From Boswellia sacra (Eukaryota > Streptophyta > Magnoliopsida > Sapindales > Burseraceae): 64,000 bases of DNA. Below, one piece after another: positions 44,662-55,209 of the stretch; position 1 is the first letter of the stretch, and each line of letters begins with the position of its first letter. The DNA lies in NCBI GenBank assembly GCA_013180625.2, contig SNVD02013278.1:1-64000 (forward strand), given 5' to 3'. The notes under the pieces are model-generated. The model saw only the letters and a list, made by a program, of their open reading frames with translations. It did not search any database and had not been told where the DNA came from. A program made the position numbers and the translations under genes.

Positions 44662-46076
44662 TGATGCGTTCGAAACTAGCAAGTATACTAGTCGCACAAG
44701 TAATAAAGTGATGAGTAAGATATCGTTCCCACGAGGATTGATTCTAATTAAATTTGTTATTTGAAAGCGAAAACAGAATAAATGGGGGGTTTTGTTGATT
44801 GATTAACTAGATGAAATATTAATGCAAATAAAGAATAATACAATGCTAACTTAATTGAGGTGAGAATTAATCACTGACGAAAATCTGGTTAAGGGATCAT
44901 TCTCTGCCACAAGATATGGATTTGCGAATTAATCATAGAATTGTCATCCAATTACACCATTGAAATTATCAACCGTAGATAACAATAAGCTCTGTTATCC
45001 CAATCTTTCGTTACTTTGTTGTTAAATAAAACAGTCTCTTTATTTAATCTCTATCCATTAAACAACCTAGAACAAGCTCTCTAAATTTAATTCAATGGAT
45101 GCATTACGATAAGAAAGATAGGTTGATCTAAGCAATAAACACACAAGCTCGGATTATTTAACTTAGGTTGTATTCTCCAATTGCAATCTCTGATCACAAT
45201 TTTGCTTCTAAGGATTAGAAATTCAAGACAATTACGGATCAAGATTTCTACTCTAGCAATAGACAACAACCAGATTATATTCAGTTGGCCATTCCAAATA
45301 CAATCAGCAAGCAATCATAAGCATTAGATATGGAAAATACAAGCAACTTCAATTAGAGAATTGGATAACAACTTCTTGCACAATTAACTCACAAAAACCA
45401 TATCAGGGGCTTTGAAATCACCCTCAACCAATTCAGATTCAGTTACACATGTTTAAGAACGTGGTAAATACAATACAACATGGAGACATTCCAGAAAATG
45501 AAAGGGAAGGGAAAAACTTAGCAATTTTGATGTAAATCTCTTTGAATTGTAGTTCTTCCTCTTTCCAAGCTTTCTTTCTCCTTCAAGAACTCCAAGAAAT
45601 GAAAGAAATCCAGAGTTGCAGCCTCTTCCACGTTCTCCCCTCTTCAAGTTATTCAAATAAAACCCTAAAATGTGTTTATATACTCTGCTACAGTAACCTG
45701 CTACAGTGTCCCGTATTATACATGCTACAGTGATTTGTGGAATTATATTTCTACACTTCTCACACTGTTTTGATTATAACTTTTTGGTACACTGAATGGA
45801 TTCATGAACCGTAAATTTCTCTAGAAAATAGACTTCGAGAGCTTTCCAACGGTATATAACATGTTATCCGGTTCATTGTATATCAATACAATTAAATCCG
45901 AGAAGATGGTTGACTAGTAGAGGTGAAAATGAAGGGTTTTACTTCACTTTGGTGCAAGTTCCTCCAAAACTCCTACAAACATCGAAAACCACACAAAAAC
46001 ATAAAAATACCAAGGATCATAGCAAAGAAACATAGATGAATTGATATAAAAATGATACATAAATAGACACCTATCA
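44662..46076 (-). repeat. Solo LTR, gypsy-type, 1.4 kb
   Basis: On the minus strand it starts TGATAGGTGTCTATTTATG (46076) and ends TTCGAACGCATCA (44662). The direct repeat CCCAA flanks both ends (44657-44661 and 46077-46081). The terminal region (CTCGTGGGAACGA, TATACTTGCTAG) resembles the end of the gypsy LTR at 30230-30335 in layout but is a different family. No internal genes, so it is a solo LTR. Confidence 0.85.
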
Positions 46077-46081
46077 CCCAA

Positions 46082-47329
46082 CACCTACTGTCAATGTTGC
46101 AGCGCTGCGATGCCCACCAACAAAGCTGTAGCCACTGAGCTTCTAAGTTGTATTTTGGTTCATTCGTAGTAACACAACCCTGTATCTCAACACTGTAGCT
46201 AATATGCAAAATGTTTTTTTGAGATCAAACATGGGAAGAAAGAAGTACAAGTAGCCAAAATTAGATATGGGGTTTGGAGAAAGAGTGGAACAACCTAGAG
46301 ATTGTCACGGTTGCCAAGTTGATAGAGAACATAGAAGATTAATAGAAAGAGCAAGATTTCGGATAACTGGAGATGAGTAAAGTGGAAAGTTTGACTCAAG
46401 TCAAGTAGAACGTAACTTTGTAAAACCTAAAAAGTGCAAGAAGGATGCCGCTAATAATTTTAGTTTAGGGCAAATTTGTAAACCAAAATCAAAATAAAAG
46501 TGGGGGTTGAAAAGGTGAAAAGTGAGGGCCAAATAGAACAATTCTTAAATAAAAGAAAGACCTAATAACAACTCTTAAATAAAAGAAAGACCCAATCTCT
46601 AGAGTGACTTCGACTTCAAATTTGATTAGATAATTATCTAAGATATTATTTTATAATAATTAGATATTTATCTCTATTTTTCCTAATGTGAGAAAAGCTA
46701 ATTATAATCCTATATCAGTTGGGATTTTAATAGAACATCTATTCCCTAAGACTTAGGAATTTAACATGAATCTCTCTAATATACTTAAGTACACTTCGTT
46801 ACTTTTGTTAAATAATCATAATTGGGAACGTGAGAGATATAGAGAGGAGGAAACATGATTTTTAAAGAGAAACACAAGAGAGAAAAGATATAAGCAGTAG
46901 AGAGAAAAAATCTAGTTTTCTATATTGGTTTATACGATCTCTTTGCTAATTTCTTTTGGTTTTTCATGTAGATTCTAAGGTGCCCATTGACTTGTTCTTG
47001 TGTAGAGAGTCATAGCGTGGAATATAGTGCAGTTTGAAGCACTAGATATGCTTCATAATAATATAAATAACATCATAATGAGGAACTAAAGATCCTGTTT
47101 TTTTAATTTATGTTTCCGTTGAATTTTTGTGAAAATTTTGTAACCGATACCAACAGAAATAACTCCCATGAAAACCAAACACAATAGATCAAAAAAAAAA
47201 TCATCGGGTTAATTCTCCATAACCCCAACAACAAGCATAGCCAAACACCATATTAAGCCCCTAAATTATTGAATCTATAATCCTACTAGCTTACATGTCT
47301 CATGACTATTGCTATTTTTCTCTATTCTT
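46082..47329. other. No gene recognised
   Basis: AT-rich. Short dispersed similarities to LTR leaders (46600-47050) are not sufficient for a call. Confidence 0.35.
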
Positions 47330-47784
47330 ACATGTCTTTTTGATTTTCTTCCAAATCTTCGAACATAATTGGCTCGCAACATGTCTTTTTAGTTGTTCTT
47401 ATAATAGGAATTATACCTTCTGGACATGATTCACCATACATGCTCCACAACTGATAGCCTTCATTTACCAGTTTTGTAGGATTGTGGCCACTTGGTCTTG
47501 CCAGAGGATCCTGCAATTAAATAAATAAAGAAATATTTAGAGGCTTAATTTCATTAATTAAATTTTGTTAAATAAGTCCATTAAAAGAGTTGAAAATTTT
47601 ATGCAATGAATTCATTTACCAATGGTCTCCGCCCTTTCAATTGAGGATGATCAAAAGGTTGTTGCATATGAGATTTAACACAATCTATTATATCAATAGT
47701 TTCCCCCCTTACTTCTTGCTGTCGCTTCACTCCTCTTGTCATCAGCCTTGCCCACCGTCTTACCCACCTCATATACCTCGCCAT
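47330..47784 (-). pseudogene. Neprosin-domain family protein, N-terminal fragment
   Basis: Neprosin-type proteins are secreted plant proteins with an N-terminal activation region (DUF4409) and a peptidase-like domain (DUF239). On the minus strand, exon A (to 47621) reads TIDIIDCVKSHMQQPFDHPQ and LKGRRPLV and ends at a GT donor. After an intron of about 110 bp with a TTGCAG acceptor (47511-47516), exon B (47510 downward) reads YQLWSMYGESCPEGIIPIIR followed by TTKK. These are the hallmark motifs of the N-terminal region (IDCV, FDHP, CPEGTIPIRRT). The signal peptide exon and the whole C-terminal Neprosin domain are missing, and the frame ends soon after. A truncated gene copy. Confidence 0.7.
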
Positions 47785-48349
47785 CGGTCGTTGCCACTCT
47801 TCCTTGCATGCAAGAGCATTATAAATGGGAAACCAACATTGATTCTAGTTCCTGCCATTGATTCCTCTAATCTCTTCATCTTCTCTTTATCCAATCTCTC
47901 CCCTCCGGTTCCAACCATTGATTCCGGTAGTTATCAAGCAGTTAACATAGCCAACATATTGATTTAAGAAATTTAGATATTTAGGTTTTGTATTTAGAAT
48001 TGAATAGTGATTCTAGAGTTAGTATTGAATAAGTAAAAGAGGAATCGAAGAGGAAGAAGAGCTGAACGGGACGAGGTGAAGCAGAGAGGGTTAAGCGGAG
48101 GGGAAGATTGTGAATTAAATTAAAAAAAGAATTAGGGTTTTGTTTTTTATTTGAATAAAACATATGAATCATATATTAGGTAAAAGTATTTTCGCACTTC
48201 CATTGGGATTGAAACTAATGGTTGATTGATTTTAAAAAATATTAGGGTGTGATTAATTAAAACGCATAGTTATTTCTGCTTAAAATTAGTCCAAAACTCA
48301 AAGATACCAATTGATATTGTCCCATTTTGAAATAAATCAATTTTACTAA
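47785..48349. other. No gene recognised
   Basis: AT-rich upstream side of the Neprosin fragment; its first exon is not found. Confidence 0.4.
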
Positions 48350-49090
48350 GAGCCCTAGCCTCTACTCGTCTCTCCGCTCCTCTGTATGATGAGTTTGCAA
48401 AGCTGGCATCGTGAGCATCCCTTGACAAAATAGGTATTCTCTTCACAATCTATATGACTATTAAAATCTTTCATCAAATTCATTGTTGTTTCATTGCTAG
48501 AAGCACATAACGATCATGGCATTGAATCTTACTCAACTTCTAGTAGCCAAATGCCACTTTATTTGCCAGAATTAATTCGATAGTTTGTAGATTGTGAAGA
48601 GCTTATTGTTATAGTATTGACAATGTCGCTAGATGCATGGAACTAGCAACAAACGTAGTAGCTCTTACATTGAAATTTTTGATTATTTTTTTAAGTAAAA
48701 TAATTAAATGATATAATATTATATATATATATGATTTTCAAATTCATATAATTTTATATGTAATTAAATTTTTAGTTTTATGTTTTAAAAATAAATTGTT
48801 TATTAGATATTATATAAATTTATTGTAAATAAATAAAATAATTAACATAATATAATTTATTTTAATATATATGTGTATATATGTGTTTGAATTTCACAAA
48901 TTTAATTTAAAAATTTCTTTTATATGAATTAGTTAATAAAATTAAAAAATTAAAGTTTAACATAATAAACTAATTATAAAATATTTAAAGTATATAATTA
49001 TTGATGATCTTGGTTTATAACAAATAAAATATAAATACATTGTATTTACTATTATAAGGTTAAATTAGTCATATATATATATAAACAAAC
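48350..49090. repeat. Dispersed repeat copy 2
   Basis: Partner of 33730-34520 (same orientation, strongly diverged). Both end in the TATAAGG(C/T)TAAATTAGTCA segment. Confidence 0.6.
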
Positions 49091-49500
49091 ATAATTTAAA
49101 TGGTACAAGTTAAGGTCTAAATAGTCTTAAGACCTATTTAGATCCAAAAGTTTTAAGTGAAAAAAATACACTCCTTAATATCATTTTTTTGGACAAAAAT
49201 ATTCCTTTTACTTAAAATAAGAAAACTCTTTCATTCTTCTTCTACAATAAGACTCACTTCCCATTCAAAGTACTAAGAAACTATATTTCTTTGTTTATCT
49301 ATATCTCTTTTTTTCTCTAATTTTTTTAAGTTTTCTTTCCTTTTCTTTTAATTTTTTCCCCTTCCTTCTTGGTTACTTTTGAAGACTCCATTCTCGATCA
49401 ATTTGGTTTTAGAGCCTAATCTTGATTTTAGAGCCTAATTTTGATCACTCACTTCCAAACCCATTGATGTCCCATTGATATGAAGAGAAGAAGAGCGGCC
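49091..49500. other. Left flank of the chromovirus
   Basis: Pyrimidine-rich sequence. A segment at about 49366-49410 (GGTTACTTTTGAAGACTCCA and onward) has a close match on the other side of the chromovirus at about 55964-55995. Confidence 0.45.
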
Positions 49501-50045
49501 TGTCACGAGCTTAGAGGTTTGTGCAGCACGCTCGTGCGGCACTTAGGTAACTTGAACTCAAAAGTTGTTAAGTAAGCCTAGTGATTGCCTTCTCGCTCAA
49601 GGAGAAAAGAGGATCGTTGAGCCAAAGAGCTTTGTAGGCAAGTAGAGAAGAGATAGAGACAAGTATTGCTAAGCAAGAGAGCTTTGTATTACACAAGAAA
49701 GCTTTACAATGTTTTGCTTTGTATTTGCTTGGATGGCTTGGATGCTTGGATGATTTACAAATGAGCATTGGAGGGGTTTATATAGTGAACTACCTCTCAA
49801 ATGAATGGCTAAGATCTAATACATCTAAGGGTCGTAATTCATTATCATCTACTAAATTATCTAGATATGTATAAGAGAGTATTATTTACTAAATTATCTA
49901 GATAAATACAAGAGATAATTCTAGAAACTTATCTTGTTAGAGAATTCTAGAAGATGGGCTTGGGCTTGTAAGCTTTCTAAAAGCTAGGCCAAGCCTCTAG
50001 GCATATTTGGGCCACTCTAACAAATAAATTGGGTGGGTCGTAACA
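49501..50045 (-). repeat. Chromovirus 3' LTR
   Basis: Plus-strand ends are TGTCACGAGC and GGTCGTAACA. Directly right of it, on the minus strand, TCAGGTGGGAGAGGA (50060-50046) is the polypurine tract. Confidence 0.9.
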
Positions 50046-50089
50046 TCCTCTCCCACCTGATTCTACGACGTCCTCGGTGTGTCTTGTCC

Positions 50090-50508
50090 TTGTAGCGTCG
50101 GATGTGCTCGCCAAATTACCACAAGACGTCTTCGCGTTCCCAACTTGTCTCACTATCTGGAAGGTTTTTCCACTTTACCAAGTATTCAGTGTATGGTGAA
50201 ACTCTTCTCCTTCATATCACACGCTCTGCAAGGATGCATTCCACGTCTTTGTCGAATGCAGTGACGATGGCTGTGGGTGCTCTCTTGAACTCGCTTCTAC
50301 TTGGATCTTCATTCTCTTCATAATAGGGCTTTAGAAAACTCACATGGAAGACCGGATGGATCTTGAGGTTGGGTGGCAATTGAACTTTGTAGGAGACTTC
50401 GCCTACTCGCTTGACAATAGGGAAGGGACCTTCGTATTTCCGTACCAACCCCTTGTGTACTTTACGAAGTGACTTGTATTGTTGGAGTAGTAGCTTGATA
50501 AGCACCAA
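50090..50508 (-). pseudogene. Integrase C terminus and chromodomain remnant
   Basis: The frame from 50508 reads VHKGLVRKYEGPFPIVKRVG, VSYKVQLPPNLKIHPVFHVS and FLKPYYE, the integrase C-terminal domain of chromoviruses. It then reaches the chromodomain start (CILAERVI), where a TGA interrupts it (50209-50211). Beyond the stop, YEGEEFHHTL is followed by a small frame change and the remains of the usual VKWKNLPDSETSWE region. The chromodomain normally steers integration to heterochromatin; this copy cannot make it. Confidence 0.75.
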
Positions 50509-50604
50509 GCCCCCCTTTTGAAATGCGAGGTGTCATCTCATAGTGTTCGCCCATTTCTTCATTTTCTTGGCGGCCTTGTCCAAGGAAGCTCTTGTAATGT
50601 CGGC

Positions 50605-51370
50605 TTATTCATGCCACTCTTTCACGAGCTTGTAGGCTGCTGGACTCTTCCCTCCATAGGTTGAGGCTATGGCATGTGGAGTCGTAGGTTGTTGTCCCGT
50701 CACAATCTCAAACAGACTCTTACTCATTGCCTTACTCATTTGAAGATTATATGAGAATTGGGTAACGTCTAGCAACTTTGCCCAATCATGTTGATGAGCG
50801 CTCACATAATGCCTCAAGTATAGCTCAAGTATAGCAGTGATGCGCTCGGTTTGCTCATCGGTTTGGGGATGGAAGCTTGTTGAGAAGTTCAAGTCAGTCC
50901 CCAATATTTTGAAGAGCTCTCCCCAAAAGCGACCGGTGAATCGAGGGTCACAATCACTCACGATGTTTTGTGGGACTCCCCAAAGCTTCACGATGTGCTT
51001 GAGGAATGCTCGAGCGACTTCGTCCGCGGTACAATCTGTAGAGACGGGTATGAAGGTGGCATATTTGCTAAACCGATCAACAACCACCATTATGCTTTCA
51101 TACCCTTCAGATTTTGGCAAGGCCACAATAAAGTCCATCGACACGCTTTGCCATGGCCTTTCCGCAATAGGTAGGGGTTCAAGCAACCCCGCCGGACGTT
51201 GGTGCTCAACCTTGTCTTGTTGGCACACAAGACAAGTCCTTACATAGCCCTCCACGTCTTCTCGCATTTGAGGCCAATAATAGGAATCTTGCACGAGTGC
51301 AAGGGTTCGTGCCATACTTGGGTGACCAACCCACTTGGAGTTGTGGCACTCCTTGATGATCTGCTTTCAC
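50605..51370 (-). pseudogene. Chromovirus integrase
   Basis: The zinc-binding part (HNSKWVGHPSM, then RTCLVCQQDK) is followed by the core: SMDFIVALPKSEGYESIMVV (first Asp), SDCDPRFTGRFWGELF (second Asp) and FHPQTDEQTERI (Glu). A TGA separates it from RNase H at about 51365, and the frame ends at 50605. Catalytic residues are kept. Confidence 0.85.
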
Positions 51371-51987
51371 AAATTTCCATGTCTTGGTACGAAAAGGCGA
51401 TTCTCGATTATGAGGAGTAGGCCTTCGTCAAGCCAAAAGCATCGTATCTTCCCCTCACTTGCCAAGTTTAAGAGATTCTTGGCTATGGGGTCGTATTCTA
51501 AGCCTTGTTTGATGCGATCGACAAGCACACTTTGTGGGTGACTTATGCTCAAAGTGACGAGTTTCGCTTTGCGACTTAGGGCATCGGCCACAATGTTTGC
51601 CTTACCCACTTTGTATTCGAGCCTATAGTTGAACTCGGCTAAGAAGTCTTCCCATCGTGCTTGCTTGGGGCTTAGCTTCTTTTGCGTTTGGAAGTAGCTT
51701 GTGGCCACATTGTCAGTTTTGATGACAAAGTGGGAACCAAGCAAGTAATGTCGCCAAACCCGTAGGCAATGGATGATGGCGATCATTTCCTTCTCTTGGA
51801 CCTTGTATTGCCGCTCTGTGTCATTGAGCTTGCGGCTCTCATACGTAATAGGGTGCCCTTCTTGCCTGAGAACTCCCCCAATGGCAAAGTCAGAGGCGTC
51901 CGTGTGCATCTCGAATGGTTTCGTATGGTCGGGTAGCACCAATACTGGTTCTTCGCATATTGCCTTCTTCAACCCCTCAAAGGCATG
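51367..51987 (-). pseudogene. Chromovirus RNase H
   Basis: PFEMHTDASDFAIGGVLRQE, YKVQEKEMIAIIHCLRVWRH, FVIKTDNVATSYFQ and VADALSRKAKLV are the usual RNase H motifs with Asp-Glu-Asp-Asp positions. A TAG near 51988 separates it from reverse transcriptase. Confidence 0.85.
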
Positions 51988-53004
51988 TTAGCACTCTTCG
52001 GACCAGTGCCATGTGCAGTTCTTCTTGAGAAGATCCGTGAGTGGGACGGCTTTGGCTGAGTTGCCCTTGATAAACCGCTGACAATAATTCACCAACCCAA
52101 GAAAAGATCGTAGCTCTAGTACCTTGGTAGGAGGCTCCCATTCTTGAATGGCCTTCACCTTCGCTTGGTCCATCATAAGCTTACCATCTCGTATTCGGTG
52201 GCCAAGGAACTCTACTTCTTGTTGAGCAAAGGAACATTTTTCCTTCTTGACGTAGAGTTTGTTGTCGCGAAGTACTTGGAAGACTTGTTGGAGGTGTTGC
52301 ACATGCTCTTCAAGAGTTGTGCTATAAATGACAATGTCATCCAAATAGACTACTATGAACAGATCAAGGTAGGGATGGAAGAGCTCGTTCATGAGGGTAC
52401 AGAATGTGGCGGGTGCATTGGTGAGGCCAAATGACATGATAAGAAATTCATATGCACCATACCTTGTCACACACGCAGTCTTTGGTTCATCACCCTTGGC
52501 AATGCGCACTTGGTAGTACCCCGATCTTAAATCAAGCTTGGTGAAGTATCGAGCCTTCCCAAGTTGGTCGAACAACTCCACAATTAGTGGAATCGGATAC
52601 TTGTTCTTGATGGTTACCTTGCTGAGTGCCCGATAGTCAATGCACATGCGGAGGGATCCATCTTTCTTCTTTTGGAAGAGGATGGGTGTACCGTATGGAG
52701 CTTTTAAGGGCTGGATGTATTCGGCATTAAGGAGATCTTGGAGTTGCTTCTTTAACTCTGCAAGTTTGGGTGGCGCCATGCAGTAAGGCGCCATGGCTGG
52801 GGGTTTGGCACCGAGCTCTAACTCGATTTGGTAATCCACTTCCTGTCGTGGAGGCAACTTCTTTGGAAGCTCTTGGGGCATGGTGTCCTTGTATTCTTCA
52901 AGGACGGCCTGGACTTGCCTTGGCATTGGGTCCTTGGCAATCGTGATGTCCTCCCTATCATTTAGTTCTCGAACGGTGGTAAGGAAACTTGGATCCATCT
53001 TCAT
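51988..53004 (-). pseudogene. Chromovirus reverse transcriptase
   Basis: An open frame of 338 codons has DGSLRMCIDYRALSKVTIKN, FTKLDLRSGYYQVRI, FGLTNAPATFCTLMNELF, the catalytic box VVYLDDIVIYS (about 52340), and EVELLGHRI-like and ELRSFLGLVNYCQRFI motifs. It is open in itself but cut off from the protease (at 53005-53016) and RNase H by stops. Confidence 0.9.
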
Positions 53005-53016
53005 CCCCCGTTTGAA

Positions 53017-53559
53017 TTATAGTGCGGATAGCATCTTGCTTTCGACCTTCATTTCACGTTCCGCCATGACCATGCATGAATGACTCCCATCGAGTATGTT
53101 GAGGGAGTTAGAAGATGGTATGGGGAAGTTATGAACTTGGTCGAAGAATTCCATGTCTAGCACTACTTGAAAGTCATCCATGGGAACGATGGAGAAATTA
53201 AGCTTTCCACTCCAAGTGCCAAGTTCTACTACTGTTGCCTTGGACACCCCCAAGATTGCCTTGGCGGGTGAGTTTACCGCCTTGATGGTGCCTCCTCCAT
53301 TGGTATATTTGAGGCCTAGTCGTGTGGCCTTTTCCATGGAGATGAAGTTGTGTGTGGCTCCTGTATCAAACATCGCACGCACATCCTTACGATTGATGGT
53401 GGCACTCACATATATTAGACCCTTTTGAACATGTGTGGGTCTTTTGAGTGCGCCAATTGTGCGGAGAGAACCCATCCCCGCTTGAAGCTCCTCATTTTGT
53501 ACGCCCTCATGTTGAGCGGCTAGGGCATTGAGGGCCTTCTTCTTTGGGCAATCCTGCAC
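53017..53559 (-). pseudogene. Chromovirus protease
   Basis: The active site reads VRAMFDTGATHNFIS at about 53380-53340, the D-T-G motif of retroviral-type aspartic proteases. The frame begins just after the gag zinc knuckle (VQDCPKKKALNAL) and ends at 53017. Confidence 0.85.
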
Positions 53560-54627
53560 CTATTGAGGACCATCACAAATGAAGCAAGGACTTTTTGGTT
53601 TAGGGGCATCAGACTTACCTTTGTTAGATGTGTTGCGCTTGTCTCCCTCGGATGGTTTACGTGCACCACCTTTCTTTTTAGTATAGTATTTCTTGGTATT
53701 CCGCTCTCCCCCACCTTTACCGTGGTTGGTCTTCCTCTCTTTCGATTGGAATGAGTAGTCTACGAGGAATTCGGCTATAGCTACAGCATCATCAAGATTT
53801 TGCACGCCGGGCCTTTCAAGCTCAACCCTCACCCAATCCTTTAACCCGTCGAGGAAGTAGAAGAGAGAATCTTTTTCGGACATACCTTTGATTTCAAGAA
53901 TAATGGTGGTGAAATCTTTGATGTACTCCTGAATGGTGCCGTTTTGCTTCAATTGATGAAGGCGGCCTCTTGCCTCCTTTTTGGCATTGCTAGGAGAGAA
54001 GTGTTTTCGAAGTTCTCTCTTGAAGTCCTCCTATGTGCGAAGGAAGAAGATGCCTCTGCCGACATCGCCATGCTCTCGATGCCACCACAATTGGGCTACA
54101 TCTCGTAGGAATGTGGGTGCAATGTCGATCCTCAAAGCGTCATCATGGACACGTTTGGCTTCGAAGTATTGCTCCAAGCCGAATAGGAAGTTTTCAACTT
54201 CCGTGGCGTTGTGAGTGCCATTATATGTGGCTGGAATAGGAGCGTGCATCTCCCATTCCGTGTGAGTTTCCTCCACTTCCACATGGATTACTCGCAACTC
54301 ATGCTCCACAAAGGTCCGCAAGCCCACGACCTCTCGTGTAAGGTTGTGTAGCTTCTTTTCATAGGCATTGCTAAAATGAAGGATGTTGGACTTTGTTGCT
54401 TAGGGGATCTCTCCATAATCCGTCTCTAGGCCTTCGAGACGGTCGAAGAGGCCCTCAATTGCATTGTCCATCCCCGCGATAGCTTGCTCTAAGCTAGCAA
54501 CATAAGGCTCTAAAGACTCTGAGGGTAGAGCCTTAAACTTACCTCATTTTCCTTGTTGGTGTGGTTGAGGTTGCTCCTCTCGTCCATGAACTTGCTCCTC
54601 CATGGTCACTTCAAGGTCGGATGCCAT
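53560..54627 (-). pseudogene. Chromovirus gag
   Basis: The likely ATG is at 54627-54625. Stops at about 54540 and 54402 break the N-terminal part. The retrotransposon-gag domain reads WEMHAPIPATYNGTHNA, VENFLFGLEQYFEAKRVHDD and VAQLWWHREHGD, stops near 54031, then continues as EYIKDFTTIILEIKGMSEKD and LKDWVRVELERP. A basic Lys/Gly-rich tail and a CCHC knuckle CFICDGPQ-stop-VQDC follow, where the stop replaces the knuckle residue before Val. Confidence 0.85.
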
Positions 54628-54645
54628 GCTCTTGTGCTCGAACTG

Positions 54646-54660
54646 TGCTTTGATATCAAC
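54646..54660 (-). promoter_or_regulatory. Chromovirus primer binding site
   Basis: Next to the 5' LTR, the minus strand reads GTTGATATCAAAGCA, a degenerate form of the Met-tRNA-type TGGTATCAGAGC. Confidence 0.5.
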
Positions 54661-55205
54661 TGTCACGAGCTTAAAGGTTTGCGCAGCACGCTCGTGCGAC
54701 ACTTAGGTAACTTGAACTCAAAAGTTGCTAAGTAAGCCTAGTGATTGCCTTCTCGCTTAAGGAGTAGAGAGGATGGTTGAGCCAAAGAACTTTGTAGGCA
54801 AGAAGAGAAGAGATGGAGACAAGTATTGCTAAGCAAGAGAGCTTTGTATTACACAAGAAAGCTTTATAATGCTTTGCTTTGTATTTGTTTGGATGGCTTG
54901 GATGCTTGGATGATTTACAAATAAGCATTGGAGGGGTTTATATAGTGAACCGCCTCTCAAATGAATAACTAAGATCTAATGCATCCAAGGGTCCTAATTC
55001 ATTATCATCTACTAAATTATCTAGATATATACAAGAGAGTATTATCTATTAAATTATCTAGATAAATACAAGAGATAATTCTAGAAACTTATCTTGCTAG
55101 AGAATTCTAGAAGATAAGCTTGGGCTCGTAAGCTTTCTAGAAGCTAGGCCAAGCCTCTAGGCAAATTTGGGCCACTCTAACAAGTAAATTGGGCGGGTCG
55201 CAACA
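54661..55205 (-). repeat. Chromovirus 5' LTR
   Basis: Same length as the other LTR. Plus-strand ends are TGTCACGAGC and GGTCGCAACA. Confidence 0.9.
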
Positions 55206-55209
55206 GGCC

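Larger units (their letters stand above)
49501..55205 (-). mobile_element. Ty3/gypsy chromovirus, structurally complete, degenerate
   Basis: Two 545-bp LTRs (49501-50045 and 54661-55205) flank gag, protease, reverse transcriptase, RNase H, integrase and a chromodomain remnant, all on the minus strand. GGCC (49497-49500 and 55206-55209) is a possible 4-bp target duplication. I counted about 35 differences between the LTRs by eye, mostly transitions. Every coding domain has at least one stop or frameshift. Size and LTR length fit small chromoviruses (Reina/Galadriel-like), but the lineage is not determined. Confidence 0.9.
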
